From an uncultured Christensenella sp. (lineage in GTDB: Bacteria; Bacillota; Clostridia; Christensenellales; Pumilibacteraceae), in assembly GCA_910577945.1 (NCBI GenBank), contig CAJTNI010000008.1, forward strand, positions 9,614 through 73,613: a DNA stretch of 64,000 nt, given 5' to 3'. A program made the position numbers and the translations under genes. Below are positions 18,906 to 28,600 of the stretch, one piece after another (position 1 is the stretch's first letter; every line of letters begins with the position of its first letter). The notes under the pieces are model-generated. The model saw only the letters and a program-made list of their open reading frames with translations, was not told the DNA's origin and did not search any database.

Positions 18906-21410
18906 ATGAAAAATTACAAGAAAATCGTCAGACCCTGCGTAAGCTTTGCGTTGGTAGCGGCAATGGCGTTGCCGCTCGCGGCTTGCCACAGAACCGATAC
19001 TCCGAACGGACCGGTCGACCCGCCGCCGCCCCCGCCCACAATCAGTATCGGCGAAACCGAGACCACGGTGCTCGCATTGGGCGACGCGCCTATTCAGTTG
19101 ACTGTCAGCGTCGAAAACTCGGACAGCTCCGAGGTCGTTTGGGAATCGAGCAATCCCAGATATTTGAAGGTCACGAGCGACGGCTTGGTTTCGGTCATCG
19201 AAGAGCCCGAAATTCTCGATATCTTCGTAACGGTAAAGGCAAAGCTCAAATCCGACTATTCGGTCGTTGCGGAGCGCACTTTTACCGTAAAAGCCGCCAA
19301 GCAGTCGGGACAGACCGGTTATCTTAAAGCCGATATGCTCAACGCGCTCGGCAACCCGAGCATTACCGTCGACGGCACGCTCACCGATTACTACGTAAGC
19401 AAGAACAAGCCCGAGGACAATACGGAAACAAACTATTCCATGACCGTTCAAATGGAGGACGGCAAGTGGCGCGGCGTTTGGGGCGGGCTCGACGAGAACG
19501 GCGAGCGCATCACCGAGATAGAAAACGTCTACGAACGCGGCGTCAAGGACGCTACCGACGCCAACGGCGTTAAGGGCAAAGAGCTGCAATCGGTCTATAT
19601 CGATAAAAACAACCAAGTCACGCGCAAGACGGAGACCAACTACGTGAGCATTCCCGCGGTGTGGGAGGCTCAGCACTATTGGAATCACCTCGACAAAATC
19701 CCCGTCGCGGACGTTAAGTACGACCCCGCAAATCCGTACGAGTATACGTACGTTACGGACGAGAGCAATATCAATTCGCAGTATCTCATGACGTATCTTG
19801 CGTTCTCGCTCACGCCCATGCTCGACGAAACGTTCCAACGCGTTATTATCGAGCTTACCGAAGAGCCCGACGCAAACGGCGATTACGAAATTGCGGGCAT
19901 GCGCGCGCAGACCTATCCGCAGTACACAAATCCTACGTACGATAAAACGGGCACGCTTACGGGCTGGGACGCGATGAGCTACTCCACGCTCACGTTCGAG
20001 TTCTCGAATATCGGCACGACCGAGGTCGAAGAGCCCACGCCGTATACCGCGACCGAGAATATGGATAAGCTCAAAACCGCGCTCGACAAAATGAAAACCG
20101 CCACGAACTATACGTTCGACGCGGTCAACACCACCACGTCCGCGCCGTCGACGGACGAAGGCGATTACGACATTCAGTCTGCGTCCGCGGCATCCGTAAA
20201 GTCCGCGGCGCGCGCTACGACGACGCCTCCCTCCGACAAGTATTTGGGCGGCAAGTCGTACACCTCGTATTACAGCTATACGTCGGGCACGGGCAAGGTA
20301 GGAACTACGGGGCACGTGACCGCCGACGGCATAGTGCTTTTGCGCACTTTTCAATACTCCGGCTCTATGGACGGCAACAATTTCCGCACCGAGGTTACGG
20401 GTTATAAGCCCATTATAAGCAACGGCGGCGAGGACGATTATTACGAGCAGTTTGCGTATGCGAGCGACGCGGTAGTAATTCCGTCGGACAACGGCACGAC
20501 GAATAAGTACGGCGCGCTCAAAGGCACTAAGTCCATACGCGGCAAAATGACCGACAAACTGCCCGGCTTCGATTTCGCGCCCGAGCTGTTCGAGTTCACG
20601 GGCGAGCGCACTGTCAACAAGAAAACCGTGTATTCGTTTAAACTGCGTTCGACGAGCGCGACGCGCGATATCGCCATGGAGGTTTCCATGGATAACTATG
20701 CGGAAAGCGCATCGGCAAGCTCGTCTCGCGGTCTCACGATTAACGTGGACAAAGACGGCAACCTCGTTTCCACCGAGTTCCCGTATTCGGTCACGTTCGG
20801 CACGTATATCGGGTACGTAACCACCACTTACAGCAAAATCGGCAGCACCGAGCTCCGCCCCGACGCGTTCAACGAGTACGTGGCGCGCGGTTGGAGACAG
20901 AGCTGGGACGAATACACCATGAAGTATTACAAAGAGAACGCTTCCGATAATTCGTCCAAAGAGGTCAACGCGGGCATGGCTGTGCGCTCGATATTCGGCG
21001 ACAACGCAAGCTCGCTGCCTACGCCTCCCGACATGATGAAGATGTTCGGCGACGACGTGAGCGGTCCGTTCTACGACGACGAGACCAAGACGCTCGCCGA
21101 CGGCTCGACGAAATATATTCGCTATATGTCGCTCACCGCGCGCACCGACAGGTACGACGAAAACAGCCAGATTTCCAAAGAGACCTTCGACGATATCATG
21201 CGCATCGCGACGGAAACCTTCGGCGCCAAGGGGCTTACCCTCGACCGCGCTTTGACCGACATCACGGGCGGCGAGAGCGGCAGGAGCGACTTTGTGCTCG
21301 TGTATTCCAACTCGCAAATCACGGTTGTGATTACCAACAACCACACCAAGAACTTCTGGATTTATTTCTACAATGCGGGCGACTACACCCGCGGCAGCTC
21401 GGCACAGTAA
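18906..21410 (+). CDS. Large lipoprotein, paralogue of the preceding one, unknown function
   Basis: An 834-residue lipoprotein with a clear lipobox LAAC (Cys27), a short Pro-rich linker (PVDPPPPPPT) and an Ig-like domain of the Big_2 type (about 45-135, EVVWESSNPRYLKVTSDG). The rest resembles the preceding lipoprotein in order and in short conserved motifs (LKTALDKMKTATNYTF; FDFAPELFEF), so the pair arose by duplication and then diverged. It starts at ATG 18906 behind AAAAGAGG, 32 bp after the previous stop. Many Tyr, Thr and Asp residues suggest an all-beta extracellular protein. No catalytic signature is recognisable. Confidence 0.75.
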   Translation: MKNYKKIVRPCVSFALVAAMALPLAACHRTDTPNGPVDPPPPPPTISIGETETTVLALGDAPIQLTVSVENSDSSEVVWESSNPRYLKVTSDGLVSVIEEPEILDIFVTVKAKLKSDYSVVAERTFTVKAAKQSGQTGYLKADMLNALGNPSITVDGTLTDYYVSKNKPEDNTETNYSMTVQMEDGKWRGVWGGLDENGERITEIENVYERGVKDATDANGVKGKELQSVYIDKNNQVTRKTETNYVSIPAVWEAQHYWNHLDKIPVADVKYDPANPYEYTYVTDESNINSQYLMTYLAFSLTPMLDETFQRVIIELTEEPDANGDYEIAGMRAQTYPQYTNPTYDKTGTLTGWDAMSYSTLTFEFSNIGTTEVEEPTPYTATENMDKLKTALDKMKTATNYTFDAVNTTTSAPSTDEGDYDIQSASAASVKSAARATTTPPSDKYLGGKSYTSYYSYTSGTGKVGTTGHVTADGIVLLRTFQYSGSMDGNNFRTEVTGYKPIISNGGEDDYYEQFAYASDAVVIPSDNGTTNKYGALKGTKSIRGKMTDKLPGFDFAPELFEFTGERTVNKKTVYSFKLRSTSATRDIAMEVSMDNYAESASASSSRGLTINVDKDGNLVSTEFPYSVTFGTYIGYVTTTYSKIGSTELRPDAFNEYVARGWRQSWDEYTMKYYKENASDNSSKEVNAGMAVRSIFGDNASSLPTPPDMMKMFGDDVSGPFYDDETKTLADGSTKYIRYMSLTARTDRYDENSQISKETFDDIMRIATETFGAKGLTLDRALTDITGGESGRSDFVLVYSNSQITVVITNNHTKNFWIYFYNAGDYTRGSSAQ

Positions 21411-21432
21411 CGCAACGGGCAAAGGAGATTAT

Positions 21433-24400
21433 ATGAAATCTCGCATAAAATTCCCGGTACTCCTCGGAGTGCTGGGAACTTTGGCACTTACGGGTTGTGC
21501 GAAAACCGACGCGCCCGCGCCCCAACGCGAAATAAGCGTCGGGGTCGCGGACTCGTACCAAATAGTGCTTAAAGACACGGAAATAAGCGGTTACGACTTT
21601 TCCTCGCTGTTCAAGGTCACTGTGGACGGCGCGGTCGTAACCGTCGATTCCGCGTGGGTAGACGCGTCGGCGGTCAAGACCGAGGCGGGCGAGTACGAGG
21701 TCGTTTGCTCGTACGGAAATCAGGTCGTAACGGTCAAGGTCACGGTTGTGGCTACCGTGCACAAGCTCGTTTTTACGGCGGCGGCAAACGGCGGCGCGAT
21801 TACGCTTTTGCGCTCGCAGGTGAGCGGATACGACTTTAACGCGCTGTTCAAGGCGACCGAGGACGGCAAGGCAGTGGAGATTACCGCCGATATGGTCGAG
21901 ACCGACGTCGCCGACAAAGCGGGCGAATACACGTACAAGGTGACTTACGCAGGGTACAGCCTTACGCTCGCCGTGTCCGTGCGCGACGACATTCTCGTCG
22001 TGCCCGCATACCGCACGGCGGAAGTGCCCGTAACCGAGCTCGACGGATTTGACTTTACCTCGCTTTTCTCGCTGTACATAGAGGGCAAGGCGGTAAGAGT
22101 GACCGAGAGCATGGTGGATGCGACTGCGGCGGAAAACGCCGAGCAGGGCGACACCTTCGACGTGGCGTTTTCGTACGAGTATAAAGGCACGCCGTACAAC
22201 GCGACGGTAGCGGTCAAGGTGGTCGGCGCGGCGCAGTATACCGTAAGCGTCAAGAACGCGGAAACGTATCCGCACGCCGAGAACATTGACTTAACTACGC
22301 TGTTCGAGATTAAAAAGGACGGCAAGCCCGTGCCCGTAACTTCGGACATGATAACGGGCGAGGTCGATTACAATATCGAGGACGGCGAGTCGGAAAAGGT
22401 CAGCGTAATCACGCTCACCTTTAACGGCAAAGAGTACGAAGCCAACGTTACCGTCAAATCGGGCGTGGTGATTGCGTACAAGCGCGGCGCGACGATTGTC
22501 GTGTCCAAGGGCACGGACAAAGCGAAATATCCGTTTGCGGGCGACTTTGCCGTCACTGTCGACGGTATCGGATTTTTGGCGATACCCGAGGCGTATTTGG
22601 TCGGCTTGGACGAGCTCGATTTCGATACGGTCGGCGAGTACGAGGTCACGCTCAAAATACCGTATTCCAATACCCGTCCGTCCATATCGGGCGGCGTAGC
22701 GTTCAAGTACACGGAAAAGACGGTCAAGTACGTGGTCAGCGAGTACGACAGTACGGTGAGCGTCTATAAAGAGCACGTCACGTTAAAGAGCGGCACTACC
22801 TCGTACAATCCGTTTAGCAATATCGGCGTTGTCGTGAACGGCAAGCTCATGAACCTTACGGACAACAGAGAGTGGGTAAGCGCGATTACGTGTTATGCCG
22901 AGGTCAAGTCCGACGATATCGATTTTTCCGACGCGGGCACGCAAACGGTCGTCGTGGACGTGTACGCAAACGGGCTTAACGCCGACCCCGTGACGGTGAC
23001 GTTCTACGTTACAATCGAATCGGGCATTACCGTTACCGCCAAGGATATCGGCGTGTTCGCGGGCGCGACGCTGTACACCAAGGATTTGTTCGTTATCGAG
23101 CGGAACGGCGCGCCCGTCGAGGTCACGTACGATATGATTTCGGGCAAGGCGGACACGTTCAAGCCCGGCGTGTACGAGATAACCGCGAACTACGAGGGCG
23201 TAACCGCGACTGCTACCGTAACGGTTTTCCAAACGGGCATACAGGGCACATACCGCACCAAGCTCACGACGATACCCGTTACGGATACCGACGACGATGA
23301 CGACGGCGATTACGGCTGGGGCGGCAGCGGCGACGATTGGTACGGCGACGGCGAATATTCGCTGTACTCGAGTGCGAGCGGCGCGACGCGCGCTACCTCG
23401 ACTACGGGAACAACCACGCTCGGCGATATGATAATCGGCGAGGACGGTTCGATTGTGGTTAACGGATATAAGGCGAGCATAGTGGGCGGCGTGGACGAAA
23501 GCACGCTGCTGCTCGATATCGGCACAAACAGATATACCATGTATTACGACAACGGCATAATCGTGCTCGACCCCGACAACAGCTTAAAGCTCGGGTTTAC
23601 CGATTACCGCCGTCCCATGGTGTATTTTAACGCCGACGCGTGGTCGGTCGAGAGCAAGGTGGAAATCAATTACTCGGACTCGCACGTGCTGTCAAACTCG
23701 TTTACGGGATATACGATTGACACGTTCAAGCTCAAAAGCACGACGAGCGACGAGGTCATGTGGTACGGCTTAAAGGTGCAGCTTGTGGAAAAGCACAGCG
23801 CCGATACGCTCTACCGCGTGTCTTGGGGCGAGGCTGAGTTCGCCGACGGGTTCAGCCAAAAGGAAGGCGCTGTGTCGTCAGTGCGGTTCCTAGGCGACGA
23901 ATACGGCTTTACCATGAAAAGCGCGACCGTAGCCAAAGTTAACAAGGCGAACGCCAATACGACGTTCGGCGGTACGTACAGAGGCAGCTACGACGGCGAG
24001 GACGCGCGGCTTATCGTGAGCGATACGGGCGGCTTCGAGTTTACCGTCGGCGGCAAGAAATACGCGTCGTACATACTCAACGATTTCGGCAACTACAAAA
24101 ACAGCTATATAGACAACGCCAACAAGACTATTTTCGGGTACAGGTTCAAGGACGACGGCAGCAATCCCGCGTTTTCGTACAAGTTCGAGGTAGACCCCGA
24201 CAACGGCACGTTTACCGTAGTCGAGCGCGACGGCTACTACGGCAGGTACGAGGTAGACGGCATGTTTATCTATCTCGACGGGTACGGCACGGGCGCGGTC
24301 AATTTCGATACGAGCATGTTTGCGAATACGCAAATAAAGTACACGGTAAACAGCGGCGTAGTTAGCATACGCTTCGTCAATATCTCGCAAAGCTTTACGC

Positions 24401-25272
24401 ACGGCGAGCGTGCCGAATTCTATATGGGCGAGTTCTTGAACACGCTCACTGTCAAATACAGCGACAGCGCGGTATTTGCGGGCAAGCGTTTCGTGAACGC
24501 GCTCGTCACCGACGGCGCGGTCATAAGCGTGGAAACGAGCGTTATCGGCAAAACGACGACCACGCTGGGCAAGAAGGAGCTGTTTCAGTCTATACGCATC
24601 GTAACAAAGGACGGAGAGCTGGACGATGACGCAAAAGAGAAGGCAATCAACCTCGCGTACGTGTCCTTCGATAAGCCCGGGTTCTATAATTACTCGATAG
24701 CGCTCAGCGTCAACGGCAAGAGCGTTACGGCAAACTACGCGGTGCAGATTGTAGATACCGTGGTCGGCGACGAAACCGTCTATACCGCGCTCGGCTCGGG
24801 CGTGATGAACGGCAACGTAGCGCTCAACCTCAACGCGCACGGCTTGGCGACGATAATCGCGACGGGCGTGCGGTACGAGGGCACGGCAAGCGCAATGGTC
24901 GACGGCAAGTTCGTCGTTAAGGCGTATTCGGCTGACGGCGGCGTCGTAATCGCCGATTGCGAAAAGGTTGCCGACGGCATTTTGAAGGTGACTACGACGG
25001 GCGCGATTTCGCTTACCGATTACTTTACGACGGGCGCTAACCGCGTTTGCGGCGTAGACGGGTACGTAATACGCGAGTTCACCGTCGGCACGCAAAAGAC
25101 CTATATAGTATCCAAGGCGGCGACGCTCGCGGGCGAAACGGCGGAGGTCGTGTTCGAGAGCGGCAGCGGCGACGCTGGCAGCGTGTTGAAGCTGACTACG
25201 TCCGAAGGCGAAAAGCGCGTGCGTATCGTCGCGTGGGGCAAGGTCTCCGACGGTTTGATAGTACTCGACTGA
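21433..25272 (+). CDS. Large lipoprotein with tandem Ig-like repeats and a Gly/Asp-rich hinge
   Basis: A 1279-residue lipoprotein; the lipobox LTGC gives Cys22. I start it at ATG 21433, preceded by AAAGGAG; the longer open frame from 21373 overlaps the previous gene and lacks a signal peptide. The N-terminal half holds about six or seven repeats of roughly 75-90 residues with the pattern 'SGYDFSSLFKVTVDGAVV ... GEYEV ... VTVKVTV', typical of bacterial Ig-like stalks. At about residues 615-660 lies a hinge rich in Asp and Gly (DDDDDGDYGWGGSGDDW). The C-terminal half has beta-rich modules with GTYRGSYDG and ILNDFGNYK, a module type that returns in the protein at 25633. It is the last gene of the run that starts at 812. 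The function is unknown; a surface stalk or adhesin is likely. Confidence 0.75.
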   Translation: MKSRIKFPVLLGVLGTLALTGCAKTDAPAPQREISVGVADSYQIVLKDTEISGYDFSSLFKVTVDGAVVTVDSAWVDASAVKTEAGEYEVVCSYGNQVVTVKVTVVATVHKLVFTAAANGGAITLLRSQVSGYDFNALFKATEDGKAVEITADMVETDVADKAGEYTYKVTYAGYSLTLAVSVRDDILVVPAYRTAEVPVTELDGFDFTSLFSLYIEGKAVRVTESMVDATAAENAEQGDTFDVAFSYEYKGTPYNATVAVKVVGAAQYTVSVKNAETYPHAENIDLTTLFEIKKDGKPVPVTSDMITGEVDYNIEDGESEKVSVITLTFNGKEYEANVTVKSGVVIAYKRGATIVVSKGTDKAKYPFAGDFAVTVDGIGFLAIPEAYLVGLDELDFDTVGEYEVTLKIPYSNTRPSISGGVAFKYTEKTVKYVVSEYDSTVSVYKEHVTLKSGTTSYNPFSNIGVVVNGKLMNLTDNREWVSAITCYAEVKSDDIDFSDAGTQTVVVDVYANGLNADPVTVTFYVTIESGITVTAKDIGVFAGATLYTKDLFVIERNGAPVEVTYDMISGKADTFKPGVYEITANYEGVTATATVTVFQTGIQGTYRTKLTTIPVTDTDDDDDGDYGWGGSGDDWYGDGEYSLYSSASGATRATSTTGTTTLGDMIIGEDGSIVVNGYKASIVGGVDESTLLLDIGTNRYTMYYDNGIIVLDPDNSLKLGFTDYRRPMVYFNADAWSVESKVEINYSDSHVLSNSFTGYTIDTFKLKSTTSDEVMWYGLKVQLVEKHSADTLYRVSWGEAEFADGFSQKEGAVSSVRFLGDEYGFTMKSATVAKVNKANANTTFGGTYRGSYDGEDARLIVSDTGGFEFTVGGKKYASYILNDFGNYKNSYIDNANKTIFGYRFKDDGSNPAFSYKFEVDPDNGTFTVVERDGYYGRYEVDGMFIYLDGYGTGAVNFDTSMFANTQIKYTVNSGVVSIRFVNISQSFTHGERAEFYMGEFLNTLTVKYSDSAVFAGKRFVNALVTDGAVISVETSVIGKTTTTLGKKELFQSIRIVTKDGELDDDAKEKAINLAYVSFDKPGFYNYSIALSVNGKSVTANYAVQIVDTVVGDETVYTALGSGVMNGNVALNLNAHGLATIIATGVRYEGTASAMVDGKFVVKAYSADGGVVIADCEKVADGILKVTTTGAISLTDYFTTGANRVCGVDGYVIREFTVGTQKTYIVSKAATLAGETAEVVFESGSGDAGSVLKLTTSEGEKRVRIVAWGKVSDGLIVLD

Positions 25273-25380
25273 CAAGCCGAAGCTTGGCGACTGCCGTGTG
25301 TTTACTGTGTCGGTGGTTTTTGCCGTGCACCCGAATAAAAGCCAAACGCTTAGCGACTGCCGTGTGCTGCGCGAATGCCT
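25273..25380 (-). repeat. Dispersed repeat family R, left copies
   Basis: Read on the minus strand, 25340 to 25273 begins TTTATTCGGGTG and continues through ACACACGGCAGTCGC to a GGCTTG end. The same order of words occurs on the plus strand at 31617-31684 and 31745-31810. A partial copy of the tail end (ACACGGCAGTCGCTAAGC on the minus strand) lies directly next to it at 25341-25380. The copies differ by substitutions and small gaps, so this is an old intergenic repeat family. Confidence 0.65.
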
Positions 25381-25423
25381 TGTGCGGGCGTTTTCGGTTG
25401 TCGAGCGTTACGTACATAACACT

Positions 25424-25466
25424 GTCGTTTCGAGCGGAGCGGCAACGCCGCGCAGTCGAGAAATCT
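25424..25466 (+). repeat. Dispersed hairpin repeat family S, left copy
   Basis: The core reads GTCGTTTCGAGCG then, after a small internal GC-rich hairpin, GCAGTCGAGAAATCT. The outer arms TTTCGAG and TCGAGAAA can pair. A second copy at 31561-31587 (minus strand) has CCCCGAG and TCGAGGGG in the same places, so the arms changed together. This supports a conserved nucleic-acid structure rather than a conserved primary sequence. Confidence 0.6.
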
Positions 25467-25507
25467 ATCCTTTATCCCATATACTTTGCAAAACACCATT
25501 TAAATGG

Positions 25508-25536
25508 TTGACAATATGGCTAAAATCGGTTAGAAT
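25508..25536 (+). promoter_or_regulatory. Sigma-A-type promoter for the 25633 lipoprotein gene
   Basis: TTGACA at 25508-25513 and TAGAAT at 25531-25536 are separated by 17 bp. Predicted transcription starts near 25543, giving a leader of about 90 nt that ends in TTGGAGG before ATG 25633. Confidence 0.7.
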
Positions 25537-25632
25537 ATACAAAAGTATCGGTGTTGAAATTGACAAAGATGTCTTTCGGCGCCGATTTTTGCATTTTTGA
25601 ATTTACTCGGAATAAACTCTTTGGAGGTTTTT

Positions 25633-28600
25633 ATGAAAAAAGGCAAGTGGGCGGCTCTCGCCGTAGCGGTTGCGGCATTGTCGTCTGTGGCGATTGCCTG
25701 TGACAACGGCGGCGGTACGAATCAAGAGCACCAACACACTTACGGCGAGTGGGTCATAACCACCGAGCCGACGGAAACGACGGGCGGCGTTGCCACGCGT
25801 TATTGCACGGGCGACGACAAGACGCCCGACACCTTCGACTTGCCCAAGCTTACGGATACGAGCGTGTGGACCGTCGACGCGGAAAATTCGGTCGATGCGG
25901 GGCACGGCATCGAGGGCAAGATTGTTTACACCTCCGATTACGGCGACGTGGAAATAATAGTTCCCGCCGAGGCGCACGCTTACGGCGCATGGAAATTGAC
26001 GAAAGAGCCGACGCTCACCGAAAAGGGCAAGGCGACGCGCGAGTGCGCGGCGGACGGCAAAAAGGATACCGTAGAAGTCGCCAAGCTCTCCGATACGTCG
26101 GTGTGGACCAAGGACGCCGAAAAGTCGGAAGCGCCCACGCACTTTAAAGCGGGCAAGGACGTATACAAGAGCGTATACGGCGAGGTGGCAGTCGCGCTCG
26201 ACAGCATTCCGCACGCCTACGGCGATTGGACTATGACGAAAGAACCGACGCTCACCGAGGCGGGCGAAGCCGAGCGCGTGTGCGCGGACGACAACGAGAA
26301 AGATATTGTCGAAGTCGCCAAGCTGTCCGATACGAATGTGTGGACCAAAGAGGAATTCGACGCCGACTACAACGCGGGTGGGCGTACCGAATATACGAGC
26401 ATGTTCGGAAAAATCGTATTCGAGGACGAAAACGCGCCCAAGCTCGTAGCGCCGTACGACGGCAAAACGTATTACGGCATACCGTTCTTAATTAATTCTA
26501 ACCGCTTGAATGGGCAGTTAGAATTCGAAACAACGTGGCTTGCTCAGCACGTAGCGCTTGACGAGAATGCAACGGGTGTTCCCACCAACGGTAGCTTGTT
26601 CGGTTCCATAGGAAAGGACTTCCGTATACTTATGCGTGATTACGACAAGGGTTTAATTTCGCTTAACGAGTTGGACGAAGCAGGCAAAATCACAAAATCG
26701 ACCACCGCGTATTTGGACGTAGAGAGCGGCATATTCGTATTTCCCAGAACGTCGTTCAGTACGGTCAATACAGAGCCCGTAATAGCTACGCCGTTCGATA
26801 CGGATGCGAATTTGACGCAATCGAAGGTAAAAGCGTCGGCATGGACGGTGGGCAGCTTTACCGCGCTTAGCGTAAGCTACACGACGCACGACGGCGACAC
26901 GCACAACATTTTCATTTACGACAATGCGGTTTATTTCGGCGTCGATTTTAAGACGAGCAAGGACGCAAGCGGCACGGCTATCGACGGCGGCGCTTGCTAC
27001 AACGCCAAGCACCTTTACGTAATGCGCGGCGACGACCAAATCTTCGCGTTCGCGTATACGGGAACGGAAATGGTCGTTGCGGACGGATACGAGGGGAGTT
27101 ATACGGGTAAGCTCGACGCCGACGCGAGCGACGTGGAATTGGTTGTTTCCGGTTACGGCGTATTCGAGGGCATAAGCGGCTCGAAATACGAGATTGCGGC
27201 AAAGGGCGAGAGCTATACGCTCGGCGCGTACATAGACGGCTCGTACTACGAGCTTACTTTGGGCGACGACGGCACGTTTACCTCGGTCAAGCCGATGGTG
27301 ACTATTACGATTGTGTCCGACTACGGCGATTTCGACGTGAAAACGTCGCAGTTTAACAAGAATATCGAAGTGCCGCTGCCAACCGATTTAACAGACGAGA
27401 ACATGTTCTTCGGCGGGTGGTTTACCGACGCGTCCTTGAAGACGCCCGTTAAGCTCACGGCGAGCGGCGGATATATCCCGACGGCGGACGCGACGCTTTA
27501 CGCCAAGTGGACGAGGAAGCTTATCGTCACGACGGTCATCGACGAAGTAGAATATCCGATAGAGTGCGGCGAGGGTGACGAGTTGGGCAGCAAATTGCCG
27601 ATTATGGGCATTGACGAGGAGAAAAATCGTTACTTTGTCGGTTGGTTCATGAACGAAGAGTGCACCATTGCCGCGCCGCTCAATGCTGCGCTCGATGAGA
27701 GCGTAAAGCTTTACGCCAAGTTCGAGACGCTTCCTGATTATTACGGCGAGCGCACGGGCAAGCAAATGCTTTCGAGCTCTGCTTACGTCAAGCGCGCGGA
27801 GATAACTATCGACGAGCACGGCAAAATCAGCGGCTCGATTTTCACTGGCGATAACGAAAACGAAAGAGCCGTGACGGGTACGGTGAGAGGCTACGATAAA
27901 GCGACGGGTCGCATAACGTATACTACGGACGGCACGGACGCGAGATATATGTGGCTGGATGCCGAAACGGGCTTGCTTACAATACCCGCCGACCTCACGA
28001 ACACCGAAATGGATACGTTCCCGTTTGTGCTCGGTAAAGCGGGTAGCGAAATCGGCGACAATTTTGCTTTTGATTACCACAACGGCAGCTCGGAAACGGC
28101 AAAAACCAAGCTTATCGCATACGGTGCAGACAAGCTTGCGCTAATTTGTAACGACAGAATTTACGGAAATGTTTCGGTCACCGGCGTGCTCGGTACGGAA
28201 GACTATAATGTAGATAACGTAAAGAATGCAAAGTCGATAGTAGTCAAAAACAGCAAGGGCGAAATCATAATCGCTTTGGGTACGACTGCCGAAAATTTCT
28301 CGTTGTCTAAGGATAATATGGGTAAATCCGATGTAGTCAAAGCGCTTGACGCGGTATACGGCGAGTATACGGGCGAGAGCGGTACGATTGTTTTGGACGG
28401 CGTGGGCGGACTTATCGGAGATATCCTAAATGAAAAGAGCGTTGCGGCAAATCTCAAAGAAAATCAAAAGATGTATGCTTCGTATGCGCCTGTGACAGAC
28501 GGCGACGGCTACGACGTGTATTTCTACATCGTCACTGTGACAGAATCGGAGGATGACGACAATTACGGCACAACCACTAAAACCTATACCAAGACTCTTG

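Larger units (their letters stand above)
25273..25632. other. Intergenic region with dispersed repeats and a promoter
   Basis: This 360-bp spacer separates the transporter/protease run from the next surface gene. It holds one full and one partial copy of a dispersed repeat (25273-25340 and 25341-25380, minus orientation), a second, hairpin-type repeat (25424-25466), and a consensus promoter (25508-25536) for the downstream gene. I see no believable coding region and no classical T-run terminator for the upstream gene. Confidence 0.7.

Noticed and set aside
18678..21422. A 914-codon open frame on the minus strand
   Set aside because: It is antisense to a well-formed lipoprotein gene with signal peptide and ribosome site. 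Its translation is Arg/His/Val-rich without domains, as expected for the complement of GC-rich coding DNA.
21373..21432. Longer start of the third lipoprotein
   Set aside because: It lies inside the previous gene and would bury the signal peptide; ATG 21433 has AAAGGAG.
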